Source: Gnetum montanum (Eukaryota; Streptophyta; Gnetopsida; Gnetales; Gnetaceae). From it: a DNA stretch of 64,000 nucleotides. A program made the translations under genes and the position numbers. Positions 21,631-31,960 of the stretch are shown here, piece after piece (the stretch's first letter is position 1; each line of letters starts with the position of its first letter). The stretch lies in the NCBI GenBank assembly GCA_015680685.1, contig MNCI01000970.1:430443-494442 (forward strand), given 5' to 3'. The notes below the pieces were generated by a model, which worked only from the letters and a program-made list of their open reading frames with translations, searched no databases and was not told the origin of the DNA.

Positions 21631-22930
21631 ATGTCTCTCTCAAAAGACTTTGACAATGCAACAACAAGTAAGGCAATTCATTGGAGAACCAACAAACTAT
21701 ATGATGATGAAGATAAATTTTGGAGTACTCAACCTTATTCAGGAGTCCCCTACATTCATGATCACCCCAAAAATACTCAAAGACTTTCATCATCCAACTT
21801 TGACACCTCTAGTAAGGATGAGACATCCCATAGAATGAGGAGACCCGAAAGGCCTAGGACCTTCTAGATAACTAATAAGAACTTATTTGGGGATGATTGG
21901 AAGACTTACAATATTCATAATGAGTTTTACAAGTCCCACTCTTCCTCTACTCCTTCAATGTAAGATTGTGACATGGATGACTAGCTTTCAAGGGATCAAT
22001 GTAGAACTAAAATTTGAGTTCACAAAGAAAATCAAGAACGCCAACATGAACAAGGAAAACATCATCCCAATGCACAAACTCACAACCCACTTAGTGACGA
22101 TGAACCCCTGCTAGCCACTAAAGCCTAATGCCTATACAAGAGGTCGTTCAAATATCCCACAAGCATCACAAGGAAAGCCATCTACCTAGGCTTGATTTAA
22201 ACAACTTTTCCAAGTTCGTGGGAGGCTATGATTTGAATTAGCAACAACATATACAAGCCTTCTATGATGTTTGTGTATGGAAAAATATTGATAATGGATG
22301 GAAAAAACTTAAGCTCTTTCCCATGACACTCATTGGCCAAGAAAAAGTATGGTACAAATCGTTAAAACCAAAATCAATCCATAGTTGGCCAACAATGGTA
22401 GAACTCTTTACTGAATGATATCAAACCTATGCCAGAGAGTTGGCCTTGAGGAGACAAATCCAAGAATGGAAACAAGAGAAACATGAACCCTTGGACATGG
22501 CCTTAGAAAGATATTATGCATTGTTAAACAACTACCTAGGCCATGGATTCTCGAAGGAAAGGCTAATGTGCCATATCATAGATGGGCTCCATAATAAAAC
22601 AAGGGAAACCCTAGGGATGTATGTCTGAGGTCAACTATATGATCTACAAACTAATCAACTCTAAGAGCTTATCAAGTGGGTAGAAAAAGAAGAAGAAGAA
22701 ATGGCTAAATGGGAGAATGTTGAAAGCTCTCAATGGGATCAAAATCTCGAATTAGCAAAGGTCCATAACCATAAAGAGAAGAAATCAGCTCACCTTGAGG
22801 AAGTACAACCATTTCTACCTTTGCCAATGCAATAATCACTAGATGAAATCAAGGCAAAGATTAATAAGATGATGGAGTGGTTGCATGGAAAATATGGAGA
22901 ATATGCTAATAATAGTAGAGGCACAAGTAT
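21631..22930 (+). pseudogene. Element B gag, broken
   Basis: It starts at an ATG equivalent to that of element A, with the shared blocks NATTSKAIHWRTNKLYDDE. It then has an extra insertion around 21840-22110, and the capsid core recurs at 22200-22680: LRRQIQEWKQEKHEPLDMAL and LNNYLGHGFSKERLM. Stops at 21866, 22237 and 22625 and frameshifts disable it. The gag ends at QETG followed by TAG (near 22950), the same codon at which A has TGA and C has TAA. Confidence 0.8.
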
Positions 22931-22950
22931 GCCAAATCAAGAAACAGGAT

Positions 22951-23990
22951 AGGACACCACACAATAATCAAAACAAAGGGTAGAAGATAATAAGAATAAG
23001 AACTCAACTGCCAACTTCTCATATCAATGCAACGTCTGTCTGTATAATCACCCCAAAGGCTAATGCCCAGTTTTGTCACATTTACATGAGCATTGGGGAG
23101 GAATGTTACANGGGGGGCAGGGGGAATGTTACACCCAGATTTCATACAAAAATATAGGGTTCAACCACAATGGCAAAAACCCCAGTCGTGGGGGAAGCCA
23201 TCAAGAACCCGACCGTATCCTTTGTATGTCCTAATGCCAAGTGCTTACTATGTTCAACACCTTGTTTCTCCAACTAGATCATCATCCTCTACTTCACCTC
23301 ATCGTTATCATTCTCCATAATACTATCCACTCATACCCTCTCTACCAAGGTCGCCACCTCATGTACCTTACACTTTTCCTCAACAACAATATTCTCATCC
23401 TTCACCTCCTTCTACATCATCACCAATTGTACCTGAAGGGTTTGCACCATAGCATCAACCCACAAACATTACTTGTGCTACTACTAACAATAGTAGTGGA
23501 AACCCACCACACTAAAGGCATCCCTTCTTTAGACATGACCATCGAAAGGGACACCTCAGTTCTAAAACCACTACATCCTCCAACTCAACACAAGTTCAAC
23601 ACCATGGTGCATCTTCCTCTTTAAACCCAATGCCTCATGTTACCTTATCAGGGCCACCAATCAATACTCCAACAACCACGAGGCCTAGTGAATCTAGCCA
23701 CAAAGGGAGACATATCGATCCTTTCGTACCATCTTATGGTCATGGGTGCCATAGTGGGTTAGCTCCTTATCACATGACCACATCTTATAAGTTTCCCCAC
23801 TATGCCTACTACAATCAAGTGTGTGAACCCCAATTTGGGTATATTCCTACCACCACAAGACACCCGATGGTTTGGATATGACTAGACTCCAATGTTTCCA
23901 AAATGCTTGGATCCAAACCTTCCATTTATTAATTCTAGCCATGCTCAACCATCTAGCTATGGGGGGTATTCTCCATTCTAACAATAGAAA
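22951..23990 (+). pseudogene. Element B zinc-knuckle / Pro-Gln-rich ORF, broken
   Basis: In frame after the gag stop. It has CNVCLYNHPKG, then a stop where A has Gln, then CP: the zinc knuckle at about 23026-23070. A Pro/Ser/Thr/His-rich stretch follows to about 23985 in shifting frames. A single N with a repeated aatgttaca on either side (23093-23135) marks an assembly join inside it. Confidence 0.75.
23111..23111. other. Single N at an assembly join
   Basis: The base is N, followed by a G-run. The words ggaatgttaca before it and gggaatgttaca after it repeat, as expected when two overlapping contig ends are abutted without merging. The local frame of the zinc-knuckle relic is unreliable. 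Confidence 0.8.
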
Positions 23991-25290
23991 AATTAATAAA
24001 TGTTTTTCATTTTTTTTAATTTTACAATTTTTTGTTTTTCAATTTTTCATCTTTCAATTTGTTGTTTTATCTTTTTATTTTTATTGTTTTGCCTTTTATG
24101 AGTAATCTCATCTACGAATAAAACACTCATGTGACTCGTTGGTTGAGGTTTTGTTCTATGCTATTAAGTTTCAGGTAACTAATTACTTGGATAGCTAGCC
24201 CATCACATCCACCCACTCATTCCATTAATAAGAGGTTCTACCTTGGGTACAATGTATTCCTAATTGTTAAAACTTAAAGTAATCTCGTGTTCATTTTACC
24301 CAGAGTGAAGAAGAATGGACTAAGTGGGAATGGCAAGGGTGTGACATTTGGTGACATTTGTAGGAGTTATCATGTCGCTTGGTTGTACTAAGATCCTTGT
24401 AGATCTAATGAAAAATGGGAGTAATAGTAATCAAAAGGCACTCAATGCTATTCTAGGGGGTCCCACTGGAAAGACATGCACCCATGCCTGAAGGTAGGTG
24501 GCTTCTCTAGCTTAAGCATTTATTCAAAAAAAAAGAGAAAGAAGAAAGAAAGAGAAAGAAGAGCACAAAACAAAATCACTCCTCCCTTGTATGAAATGCC
24601 AAGTGATCATACACCTTTCCATCATGCTGCTCTTATTATTGTCTATCATTGGGAAAAAAACAATGTGATGTCACTGATCAGAGGAATGGACTTGGTCCTG
24701 ATTTTTGAACAACGAGCTAATGACACATTAATCATGCCTTACACTAAGGATTCATTGTGCCCTGAGTTAGTTACCTCATGTCCCAATCTCTACAATCCCT
24801 TCTACAATTCACCTCATCTCACTATTCATGAATTTGTGACTCGTTTCTTGTGCAGCATTGAATTCATACCTCATCACGGTGGTATCTACATGTGTGTGTT
24901 TTGTGGAACTGGTGTGGATTACATTTAACCCTTCTAGTGAAGGTGTGGTTACATAAGGGCATTATAGGTAGGAACCTACTTTGGGGAGGACCCACTTGCG
25001 TAACTTTTGTAATTTGTACTTGTTGCACACCATCACATCATTTTATACCCTCCAAGAATTACAATATCTTTCCCTCATTATCCTTCTAGTTTAAATGTTC
25101 CTATGAACTGATACATGTCCTTTCTCCTCATCCGACTCATGCATTCCATTGCTGAATTCTATAGCATTATACTTTTTGTGCCTTCCAGACTATTTAATGT
25201 TACCCTAGATCTTTTACATTGACTTCAAGTACTTCATTTTTGAGTTTAGAATTTCAGAAATCTATCAATTTTTCTAAGTACCCTACTTTA
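23991..25290. other. Element B non-coding stretch between gag and internal module
   Basis: T-rich at 24000-24100, where repeated tttt-caattttt words follow the gag end, and purine-rich (A/G) at 24524-24562. It is homologous to the same stretch in A and C. Open frames here (the longest is 24476-24928) are not conserved between copies. Confidence 0.6.
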
Positions 25291-25545
25291 GACAGGCCAC
25301 GATATTGCGTTCAATGCTATATCACATCACGTGAAACTATATATATGAACCCCCATCACATGTCAACATCATTTTCAACTATACACACGCAGGGGGAATT
25401 TTTCAAATTTTCTTCTACAACTCGCAACTTGTGCACCTCTTGTTCCAATATCCATAACTTGCTCACCAGCACACCGATTCTTATTCTGAGAGAACCTACT
25501 TGAACCTGGAGTGTTCAACATAGTCGTGGGGGAGGGGTACACTTC
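25290..25545 (+). promoter_or_regulatory. Conserved internal module of element B
   Basis: A decayed GATAT motif (cacGATATTgcg, 25303) is followed by TATATATA at 25339-25346. The purine tract AGTCGTGGGGGAGGGG lies at 25522-25537, ahead of ORF2. Order and spacing match A and C. By analogy with the LTR promoter of the family it may start an ORF2 transcript. Confidence 0.5.
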
Positions 25546-26084
25546 AAATTGCATATAAATTTTTTGAAATTCATCAACATCCGAAGGATACTATCAAGGG
25601 TAATTGATTACAAAAAATGATGATAAACATGTGCCAAAAACAATCTTATCTCCTCACCTACACTAAGAAATTAAATTTTAAAGCCACCTAATCAAATTTA
25701 GGGACCCAATATTAAAACATTTAGGGGACATTTCCACAAGATTTTCTAACTCTGGATCACATGAAATAAGAAACAAATTCATTAAGGTAGGAGTAAGATA
25801 TAACTTAAATTTTGTGAATAACCTTACTAATGGTCGGCCTCGTGTGATTACAGATGGCCCGTAAATGTGGACAACAAGAAGGACCCTCTCAAGGTGTGTC
25901 CAAGTGACCCAGGAGAGGTAGAAGACAAGCATCTCCCGAACAACATGTAGAGTAGGAGGCACAATCATTTAGTATCCATCAAGAGATCCCTACTACTACG
26001 TAATCAAGACAGGCGGAAGGAGGAGTTTCTGAAGTGCCTGAATAGGGACAACACCTCATGTTATCCCTGGAGTGTGTCTAGGCT

Positions 26085-27600
26085 ATCCAAGAAAGGTCCA
26101 TGTTAGCAGCTGTGATCATGGAATTAAAATTTGGACCTTTCATGGAATTCACTCCTAAGGTTGTTAGGGACTAACTTAAAGGGTCTCCATTATGGCCTAT
26201 CCTCTCTAAAAGTGGTGCCTGTACTTAGGAGAAATGTACCAATTTTGGCACTATAAGGAAGAAGGCACCATAGTTAACATTTGTGATATGTTTATAGATT
26301 TTTCTACCAAGGCCATCGTGGAAGTGTAATATAGGGCCAAAATTTGCTCATCTGTCCACTCACTTCGATGCTGATGCATGAAGAGTTTGGTTGGATAGGG
26401 CATATGACAAAGAGAACAAGATATATGGAGAGTTGATGCTGGAAGAAAAGATATACTTCAAGATTGGCACTTATCACATCTTCCCCATGAGAGGATTAAA
26501 AAGAATCTCAATGTACATGGCAAGAGGATGTGCAATATTGATGGGAAAGGCTAATGCTAACCTTCCTCATTTGTATCTCATGGAGATCTTGAGATAGGTT
26601 GAAGAACGCAAGACAGGGAAGTTCGCATTGTCCTTCCCTTGTCTAATCAGGAAGCTATGCAAACATGTTGGTATTCTAGGGTACACCAATGAAATTCCCA
26701 GAAGAGCCCAAAATGCTTCGTTCATTGAACTACTAAAGCCACCATCCCCAAGGAAAAGTGCTAGTGAGACACTAGATNGTTGAACTACTAAAGCCACCAT
26801 CCCCAAGGAAAAGTGCTAGTGAGACACTAGATCCAGAGCAATAATAGACGATGGGGCCCACTGCAACTCAAAATTCAAGGCCTAGCCAACTCCCAAGCAT
26901 AGGGCCCAATCAACAACAAGTGAGGCCTAGCACAAGCTAGCAAGACCAACTGTCACCATCGTCGTAGGACTATCGACTGTCGATGAGTGATCTCAGGGCC
27001 ATCGCTGAGATGATCAGTTGGAAAAGTCGTGATGATGCTAATCTCTTCCCCGTCATCAACGACACCATACAGCCCACAATTTCTATTGATCATGCATAGG
27101 GTAAGGTGTCCATCCAAATAGGAGGAGGGGAGACTCATTGGTCACAATAGATTTTAGGGAACACTGTGTCTTTCCAAGTGCAATTGGAAATGAGTGAAGA
27201 GGCCACCGTGGTGGTCATGCAGCACCAAGATGTAGCAGGAGTCGTAGAAGTGGGCATGGACCATATCAGAGAATCTTTCAACGTTCCTATTGTGCTACTG
27301 GTCGATTTCATAGGAGCATGGGATGCTCAAGCTCTAGCTGATCCCTCAATGACTCTTGCGAAACATAAGGATGACCTTGACCTTACTGCAAATAGGACAA
27401 GTAATGATGTCCTTGTTCGACATCCCACAAGATGTCACAGCAATGCAATCAAATCTCATCTCCACCAAAGGAAAGCTGGTCATAGCAAAGACCAAGGCCA
27501 GGCATGTAGAAGTAGAGTTGGCAAGACTCCAAGAAAGGCTCATTGCCCTGCAAGCTACATACTAAGACCCATATTAGTTTGTTCCTATAGACTAGCTGGA
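26085..27600 (+). pseudogene. Element B ORF2 (putative plant transposon protein, PF20167-like), broken
   Basis: Blocks in order: MELKFGPFMEFTPKVV (about 26117), then KIYGELMLEEKIYFKIGTYH, GLKRISMYMARGCAIL and NANLPHLYLMEILR (26391-26597), then KFALSFPCLIRKLC. These fit the helical domain of plant env-position ORFs; the family name is my reading of the pattern. After about 26830 comes a spacer rich in Gln/Pro/Ser, then an acidic stretch at 27166-27420 also present in C (45361-45597). Stops and an artefactual 53-bp duplication at an N (26778) interrupt it. Confidence 0.6.
26725..26832. other. 53-bp duplication around a single N (assembly join)
   Basis: 26725-26777 and 26780-26832 are identical runs beginning ttgaactactaaagccacc and ending gacactagat, separated by N and one base. 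Elements A and C show no such duplication. This is most simply two overlapping contig ends left unmerged. Confidence 0.85.
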
Positions 27601-28578
27601 CACTTTCAAGATGGAGCAACTTAATAAACTATTGGCAAAAAATAAAAGAGTGGTGAAGGAGAAGGAGAAGGCTGACTGGGATGCCTCCAAGGCACAAGAA
27701 CAAACCTACATGCATGTCAAGGCACTTAGAGCCTTACAAGAAGAGAATAAATAGCTTGCTATTGACAATCTTTGGTTCACCATTGTGAAGAAACAAAAGA
27801 ATGTTCTTAAGGAAAACTTTTAGCAATTACAAGAATAATTGGTCAAGGTCAACTAAGACATGAACCATTTAGCTAGAGAGAATCAAACCCTCTCAATGGA
27901 GGAGGTATGTGTAATTTGTTAGAAGATGTCCATCAAAATGAGTGTGTGGAAAAACAAGGCCAAGCAGCATGAAAAGTTAAAGGAGCACTTTAGAGACCAA
28001 GTGGGGATGTACAAGCAAATCATAGAAAAGGAGATCGATATGGCCAAGGCCCACATCAACACTTTTTGTGCTCAACACACTGATTAGTGGGCCATACTAG
28101 ACACATATGCATTTTCCCACCAAGTAGAGCTTAAAACCAAGACCTGCAAATTCAAGATCTCATAGAGTACATGGAATTGGCAAACTTGTGGTAACATTAC
28201 AGAAACTAGAAATCGCAAATTCTAAACTAGACGTGGTTAAGACCAACTACCAAGGCCAAAAAGATGTTGTAGTGGACTTGGCTCAATAGCTTATAGATTT
28301 TCAAGAGTATAGGGACAAAGCTAGAGCCTATGAGGAGGAACGATGGTTGTTTGCGACCTAGTATGTTAAAGCAAATCAAATTTTCTCGCAACTACCATGT
28401 CCATGGGAGGTGCCAACTCCGTAAAACATTGGAGCATCAACATGGATGACACAAGACCCTCAAACTAAAGAGGAAAAGATCCAAGCATTATTGCAAAGTC
28501 TTCAAGTTCCACAATCAGGAGCACAAGACAAGGGGAAGCGACCCATGGAGGAGCCACCACCACCTAGAACCACATGAG
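27601..28578 (+). pseudogene. Element B ORF2 coiled-coil tail, broken
   Basis: Continues the ORF2 frame family: EQLNKLLAKNKRVVKEKEKA, then a long Lys/Glu/Gln/Leu heptad-like stretch with at least eight stops, ending in a conserved GGATT/MEEPPPP tail that equals the end of the A ORF2. A long coiled-coil suggests a multimerising protein. Its role is unknown. Confidence 0.6.
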
Positions 28579-28761
28579 TTCCACAAAATTTTGTAATTTT
28601 GAAATTTTGTAATTTGTGTGTTTGTGTCCCAATTTTTTTGTATTCAATTCTCCACTATGGCATGAATGAATTCCCAATCAGTCAATAATCCCATACGTAT
28701 CCACTGTGTAATCAATGGGACTTTCTCTCATTTTGCTTGACTCAAGGACAAGTTTTCATTT

Positions 28762-28774
28762 AGTCATGGGGGTA
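28762..28774 (+). other. Polypurine tract of element B
   Basis: AGTCATGGGGGTA ends one base before the 3' LTR. It is one transition from the element A tract. Confidence 0.75.
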
Positions 28775-29613
28775 TAATGAATCATGATTCATTAGACTGT
28801 GATATCAGGTACACGATATTGCAGCCTGGCTAGCGATATCATATACATGATATCACGGTTCCCATGTGAGCCTATAAATACACAATGGGGTGCACAAGAA
28901 AGGGGGAGTTTTTTTTTAGTAAGTCAGTTTAGTATTAGAGTAGAGTCTTTTTGTCATTTTTTCCTCTCAATTCTTTTCTCCAAGCGCATGCCTGCAGTGT
29001 GATGATTGTAATTGTATGGTACCTTTATTCGAGTGTGACGTACTTGGACATGCACACGACTGGAAATAAAGGTCGAGATTACTTCATCATTGTAGCATTT
29101 ACATAGTTTAATTATCTAATTGTTATTGTTATTTATTCCTTTTGTAGTTAATCTCTTCACCCTAAACTCTTTAAACGCAGAATGAGTATGAGTTAATCAT
29201 GATTATTCAAGTGTGACTACTTGGTATCCCAGTAGCATACCTAGGCCATGTGCTTGGTAATCCTAGTAGTAGTCATGCACAAGGTCCAAGATGTGTACAG
29301 ATGATTAAGGAATGGATGCTCATCACACTTAGGCTAGGTTAGATTCTCTCTCCCTTTTCCTCCTAGCTTAATTAAAGATTATTTTCCATTGCCTCTAAGA
29401 TTAGCACTAGGTTAGAAACCACATCATACACCTCACTCTGGACTAAACCATATGTGACAAAGCATATACTAGTCCAGGTGGAAAGATAGCAGACTGCAAT
29501 CAACTAGTAACTACTTAGATACCACAACTAGCCCATCTGCGGAGTTCAACCGAATCATGCGTGAAACACTTATATTCGTATGGTTGAGTGTAGGGGTACC
29601 TCACCACTCATCA
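28775..29613 (+). repeat. Element B 3' LTR
   Basis: Paired with 20673-21499. The first dinucleotide has decayed from TG to TA (TAATGAATCATG). The end CACTCATCA is intact. The TATA box is at 28873-28880, with GATATC palindromes at 28799-28858. Confidence 0.9.
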
Positions 29614-29618
29614 ATAAT

Positions 29619-30706
29619 AATGATCCTAAATGGATAATCTTTTATAACAAAGTATATAAGGTAGTAGGAAAGGAGAAAGCTCAACCATCTTCTAGCCAAA
29701 CAATCTTATTTATTAATCAAACTAGATAGTCATCTTCTTCTCCATTTAGTAGAATTATGGCTTTGGAGTAAAAATAAATAAGCATTAGGAAAGCCTCATC
29801 TAATAGAAAAGGACAACTAAGAATAGAACAAATTATCATGAGTTCCTCATCATATCTATGTAATTGTATGATATGCTACTCACGAATGCATACATAAACC
29901 TAAAATAGGTATTTGGCCAAATTCACATCCAATTTAAGTACATGTGGAAGGTGATCCCTTGGTCCACAAGTAGTACTACCCAAAAAAATTTAATTGTTAG
30001 CACAAAGCTACAATGCATGATACTAATAATTGTAATGCACTTGAGGATGACATATAGGCTCTTGTTGAAAAGGGGAACTTATCTTTGACATGCATATTTA
30101 TTAAAGCAATTAGGATATAAAGATATTCTACTATTGTTAAAAGGATATGTTTTTCACCTTGATTCAAAGGATAATTAACTAGAAGCTTCTCTTGTAATAT
30201 ATTTGGATTTCCTTTTATCCAATCAGAAAGTTATAGAATAACCAACTTCTTTTGATTCTAGACCTAAGAACCAATTTTTCTTGTTGATTATTCTTGTTGA
30301 TTATGATTCACATGCTCCCATTTTCCAAACTAATAAAGGAGGTAATATGCATATAATTTCATTGGTAATTGATCTAATGCCATGTTATGAACTCTCTTGT
30401 GGATACTAGAATCCAAGAACTATTGATCCATCATCTTCAATGAGGCACAACTTATCTCTTCCAATCTTTACTTATCTAGTTAACTTTTCTCTTGTCTTAT
30501 CCTATACTGTCTTAGCACCCTTTCATCATGTAGCTTAAATAGTGTTAGAAGAACCATCTTTACTCCCGACTCTTGCTCCTCCAATTAGGATTCTCACCTA
30601 AGCTTAAAAGTACATATTACAACTAAGACTCTACTTTAAGTTCTTTTAGTGATGCTTTAGTAGATATTATTGACACAATTAAACTATGTCTTGTTAGCAA
30701 CTACAT
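29619..30706 (+). pseudogene. Old gypsy gag relic, U1 copy, part 2, and U1 end
   Basis: Continues the gag relic cut by element B: DPKWIIFYNKVYKVVGKEKA near 29625, MALE at about 29758. A knuckle-like NNCNALEDD block lies near 30025-30055, in the context cataatact/tgtaatgcacttgaggatgac. The rest to 30706 is shared with U2 but has no recognisable motif. Compared with U2 it lacks about 550 bp after 30612. Confidence 0.5.
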
Positions 30707-31218
30707 CACAATATTATTGGATCTGTAAATTGACAACCCTTTTTATAAATGCTATCATAAAAATCGAAACAAATTGGTGTAAAAATCTCATTAAAATCAT
30801 CCATATTAATAAAAAGAAATAGTTATATCTCTTCATATTGTAGTGGCATAGGCTTCAATGTTCCTTTGCAATTTATTGCAAATCTTGTGATTAATCACAA
30901 ATTCCTCAAACTATGGTCAACCCTTCCTATTTTCAGCTTCAAACAAAATTGAATTTTTAACATACAAGATAATAAATTTTATACTATATTAAAAATAAAC
31001 ATAATAATAATTCATACTTCATAACAAAGTTTTGTCAGATTTTTTGATAGGAAGAGGAGCAGAGAATGAAGGGTGTATAGTTATTACATCTTTATGAATA
31101 ACAATAGCATCATCATCGTTGGTGGATCGGATTTGAGATTATCTGCATGTTGCATGTAACTGAAAAAATGCACAACCTGCTGAGCCAGGTAAAATAGTGG
31201 ATTAGGTTTACCAAGGCC

Positions 31219-31226
31219 TATAAAAA
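31219..31226 (+). promoter_or_regulatory. TATA box of the candidate gene
   Basis: TATAAAAA in aaggccTATAAAAAgaccacag, conserved in the U1 copy. The likely start of transcription is about 31245-31255 (ctcctttctactccaaac). Confidence 0.7.
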
Positions 31227-31369
31227 GACCACAGCAGCTCCTTTCTACTCCAAACATAACACCAAGCATCGTATCATATCATAGCTCACAAATAGGAGAA
31301 GAGGAAATCGCCAAGACGTATTTGCTGATTTGGGCAATTACAGCGTTGGTGGTATTGATGATACATGGG

Positions 31370-31521
31370 GTAAGCAGCAGCAGTAGCAACAGCAACGAGC
31401 AACAGCAACGATGAATAGGAAGGTCAAAGCCTTCAATAATAATAATAATCATCATCATCATAAAATAGCTGTGATGGTGGCGGTGGCGGTAGTGAATGCT
31501 GATGAAAGCGTTGGATTACAG
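31370..31521 (+). other. Possible 152-bp intron in the candidate gene
   Basis: A donor GTAAGC directly follows a complete codon of the signal-peptide-like frame. An acceptor TTGGATTACAG precedes codon AAC of the downstream ORF, also on a codon boundary, so phase 0 is kept. It contains the CAG/CAA, AAT and CAT trinucleotide runs. The length is within the normal plant range. No transcript evidence is available. Confidence 0.4.
31389..31463. repeat. Trinucleotide runs (CAG/CAA, AAT, CAT)
   Basis: agcaacagcaacgagcaacagcaac at 31385-31409 is followed by AAT x5 and CAT x4 at 31435-31462. Such runs change length easily, which could explain the frame difference between the two halves of the gene if it is not spliced. 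Confidence 0.8.
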
Positions 31522-31845
31522 AACCTGACGAATGTGGCGAAGGGCTTGCTCAACGACACCAAAATGGCTCCTTGTGCAGAGGATGTTGCGGCTCTGGCAA
31601 CTCTTGTAATAGACGCTGTTACTCATGTAAGGTCAAAGAAAGGGCTTTATCTTTTGTTTGAAGACATCATCGCTATCCTCCGCACAAAAAACGCTGTGAA
31701 GAATGATTGCGAGAAATTCTTGGACGATCCTACCGATCCTAATGCTGTTGCACTTTTGCATGAGTACCACAAGATTAAGAAAGTAATCCAGGCTCTTCTA
31801 GATCAGTTTCCCTTTTTTCCTGACGTGCAGAATTTGTTGAATTAA
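31411..31845 (+). CDS. Unrecognised small helical protein, candidate secreted; start and first exon uncertain
   Basis: 144 codons from ATG to TAA; I do not recognise the family. Residues 9-18 are Asn and His runs from AAT/CAT repeats. Residues 19-32 are a hydrophobic Val/Ala stretch. Residues 38-144 look like a compact all-helical domain with two cysteines (55, 100) and the blocks DVAALATLVIDAV, LYLLFEDIIAIL and IKKVIQALLDQFPFFP. Codon use and GC are higher than in the surrounding relics. Upstream, in another frame, 31292-31369 encodes a signal-peptide-like stretch (YLLIWAITALVVLMIHG) ending exactly at a GTAAGC donor (31370). A TTACAG acceptor at 31516-31521, 152 bp on and in matching phase, would join it to residue 38 (NLTN), with a CTGAT branch-like site between. 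On that model the Asn/His run is intronic. The start codon of that exon is ATA here but ATG in the second leader copy of U1. A TATA box and AATAAA support transcription. It may be a young pseudogene. Confidence 0.55.
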   Translation: MNRKVKAFNNNNNHHHHKIAVMVAVAVVNADESVGLQNLTNVAKGLLNDTKMAPCAEDVAALATLVIDAVTHVRSKKGLYLLFEDIIAILRTKNAVKNDCEKFLDDPTDPNAVALLHEYHKIKKVIQALLDQFPFFPDVQNLLN

Positions 31846-31866
31846 TTTTTACCTTCACTCTCCTCT

Positions 31867-31960
31867 CATATCTATATATATATATATATATGCTTCTTGT
31901 ACTATGTATAGCTTGCATATGCAAGATGTTCCCCTCATGCTATACTAAATAAAGGGTAAA
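31867..31960 (+). other. 3' UTR of the candidate gene with (TA)n and poly(A) signal
   Basis: A TA dinucleotide run at 31872-31891 and the plant near-upstream element AATAAA at 31948-31953 follow the stop codon by about 30 and 105 bp. The region is absent from U1. Confidence 0.6.

Larger units (their letters stand above)
20673..29613 (+). mobile_element. Element B: non-autonomous Athila-like LTR retrotransposon (gag and ORF2, no pol)
   Basis: 8941 bp on the plus strand, flanked by ATAAT target duplications (20668-20672 and 29614-29618). LTRs are about 827 and 839 bp. The internal order is PBS, gag, zinc-knuckle ORF, non-coding stretch, internal TATA/polypurine module, ORF2 and polypurine tract. 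All frames are broken. No pol motif was found. The empty site is preserved in U2 near 47785. Confidence 0.88.
11225..30706. repeat. Segmental duplication unit U1
   Basis: After removing elements A and B, about 3.9 kb of this stretch aligns in order with U2 (30720-49480): 11225-13342 with 30720-33353 plus 45862-47160; 20018-20672 with 47160-47780; 29619-30706 with 47790-49480. The end of U1 (gcaactacatcacaatatta) is followed at once by the start of U2, so the two are direct tandem copies. U1 lacks the coding region of the 31-kb gene, about 740 bp after it, and about 550 bp matching 48831-49388. Confidence 0.85.

Noticed and set aside
24476-24928. 150-codon open frame in element B
   Set aside because: The matching stretch in C and A is not open and shows no shared protein. 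It begins in an A/G-rich run.
31279-31461. Minus-strand open frames over the candidate gene (31084-31269, 31279-31461)
   Set aside because: Poly-Met/Ile/Leu runs are only the complement of CAT/AAT repeats. TATA box, poly(A) signal and U1 conservation all point to the plus strand.
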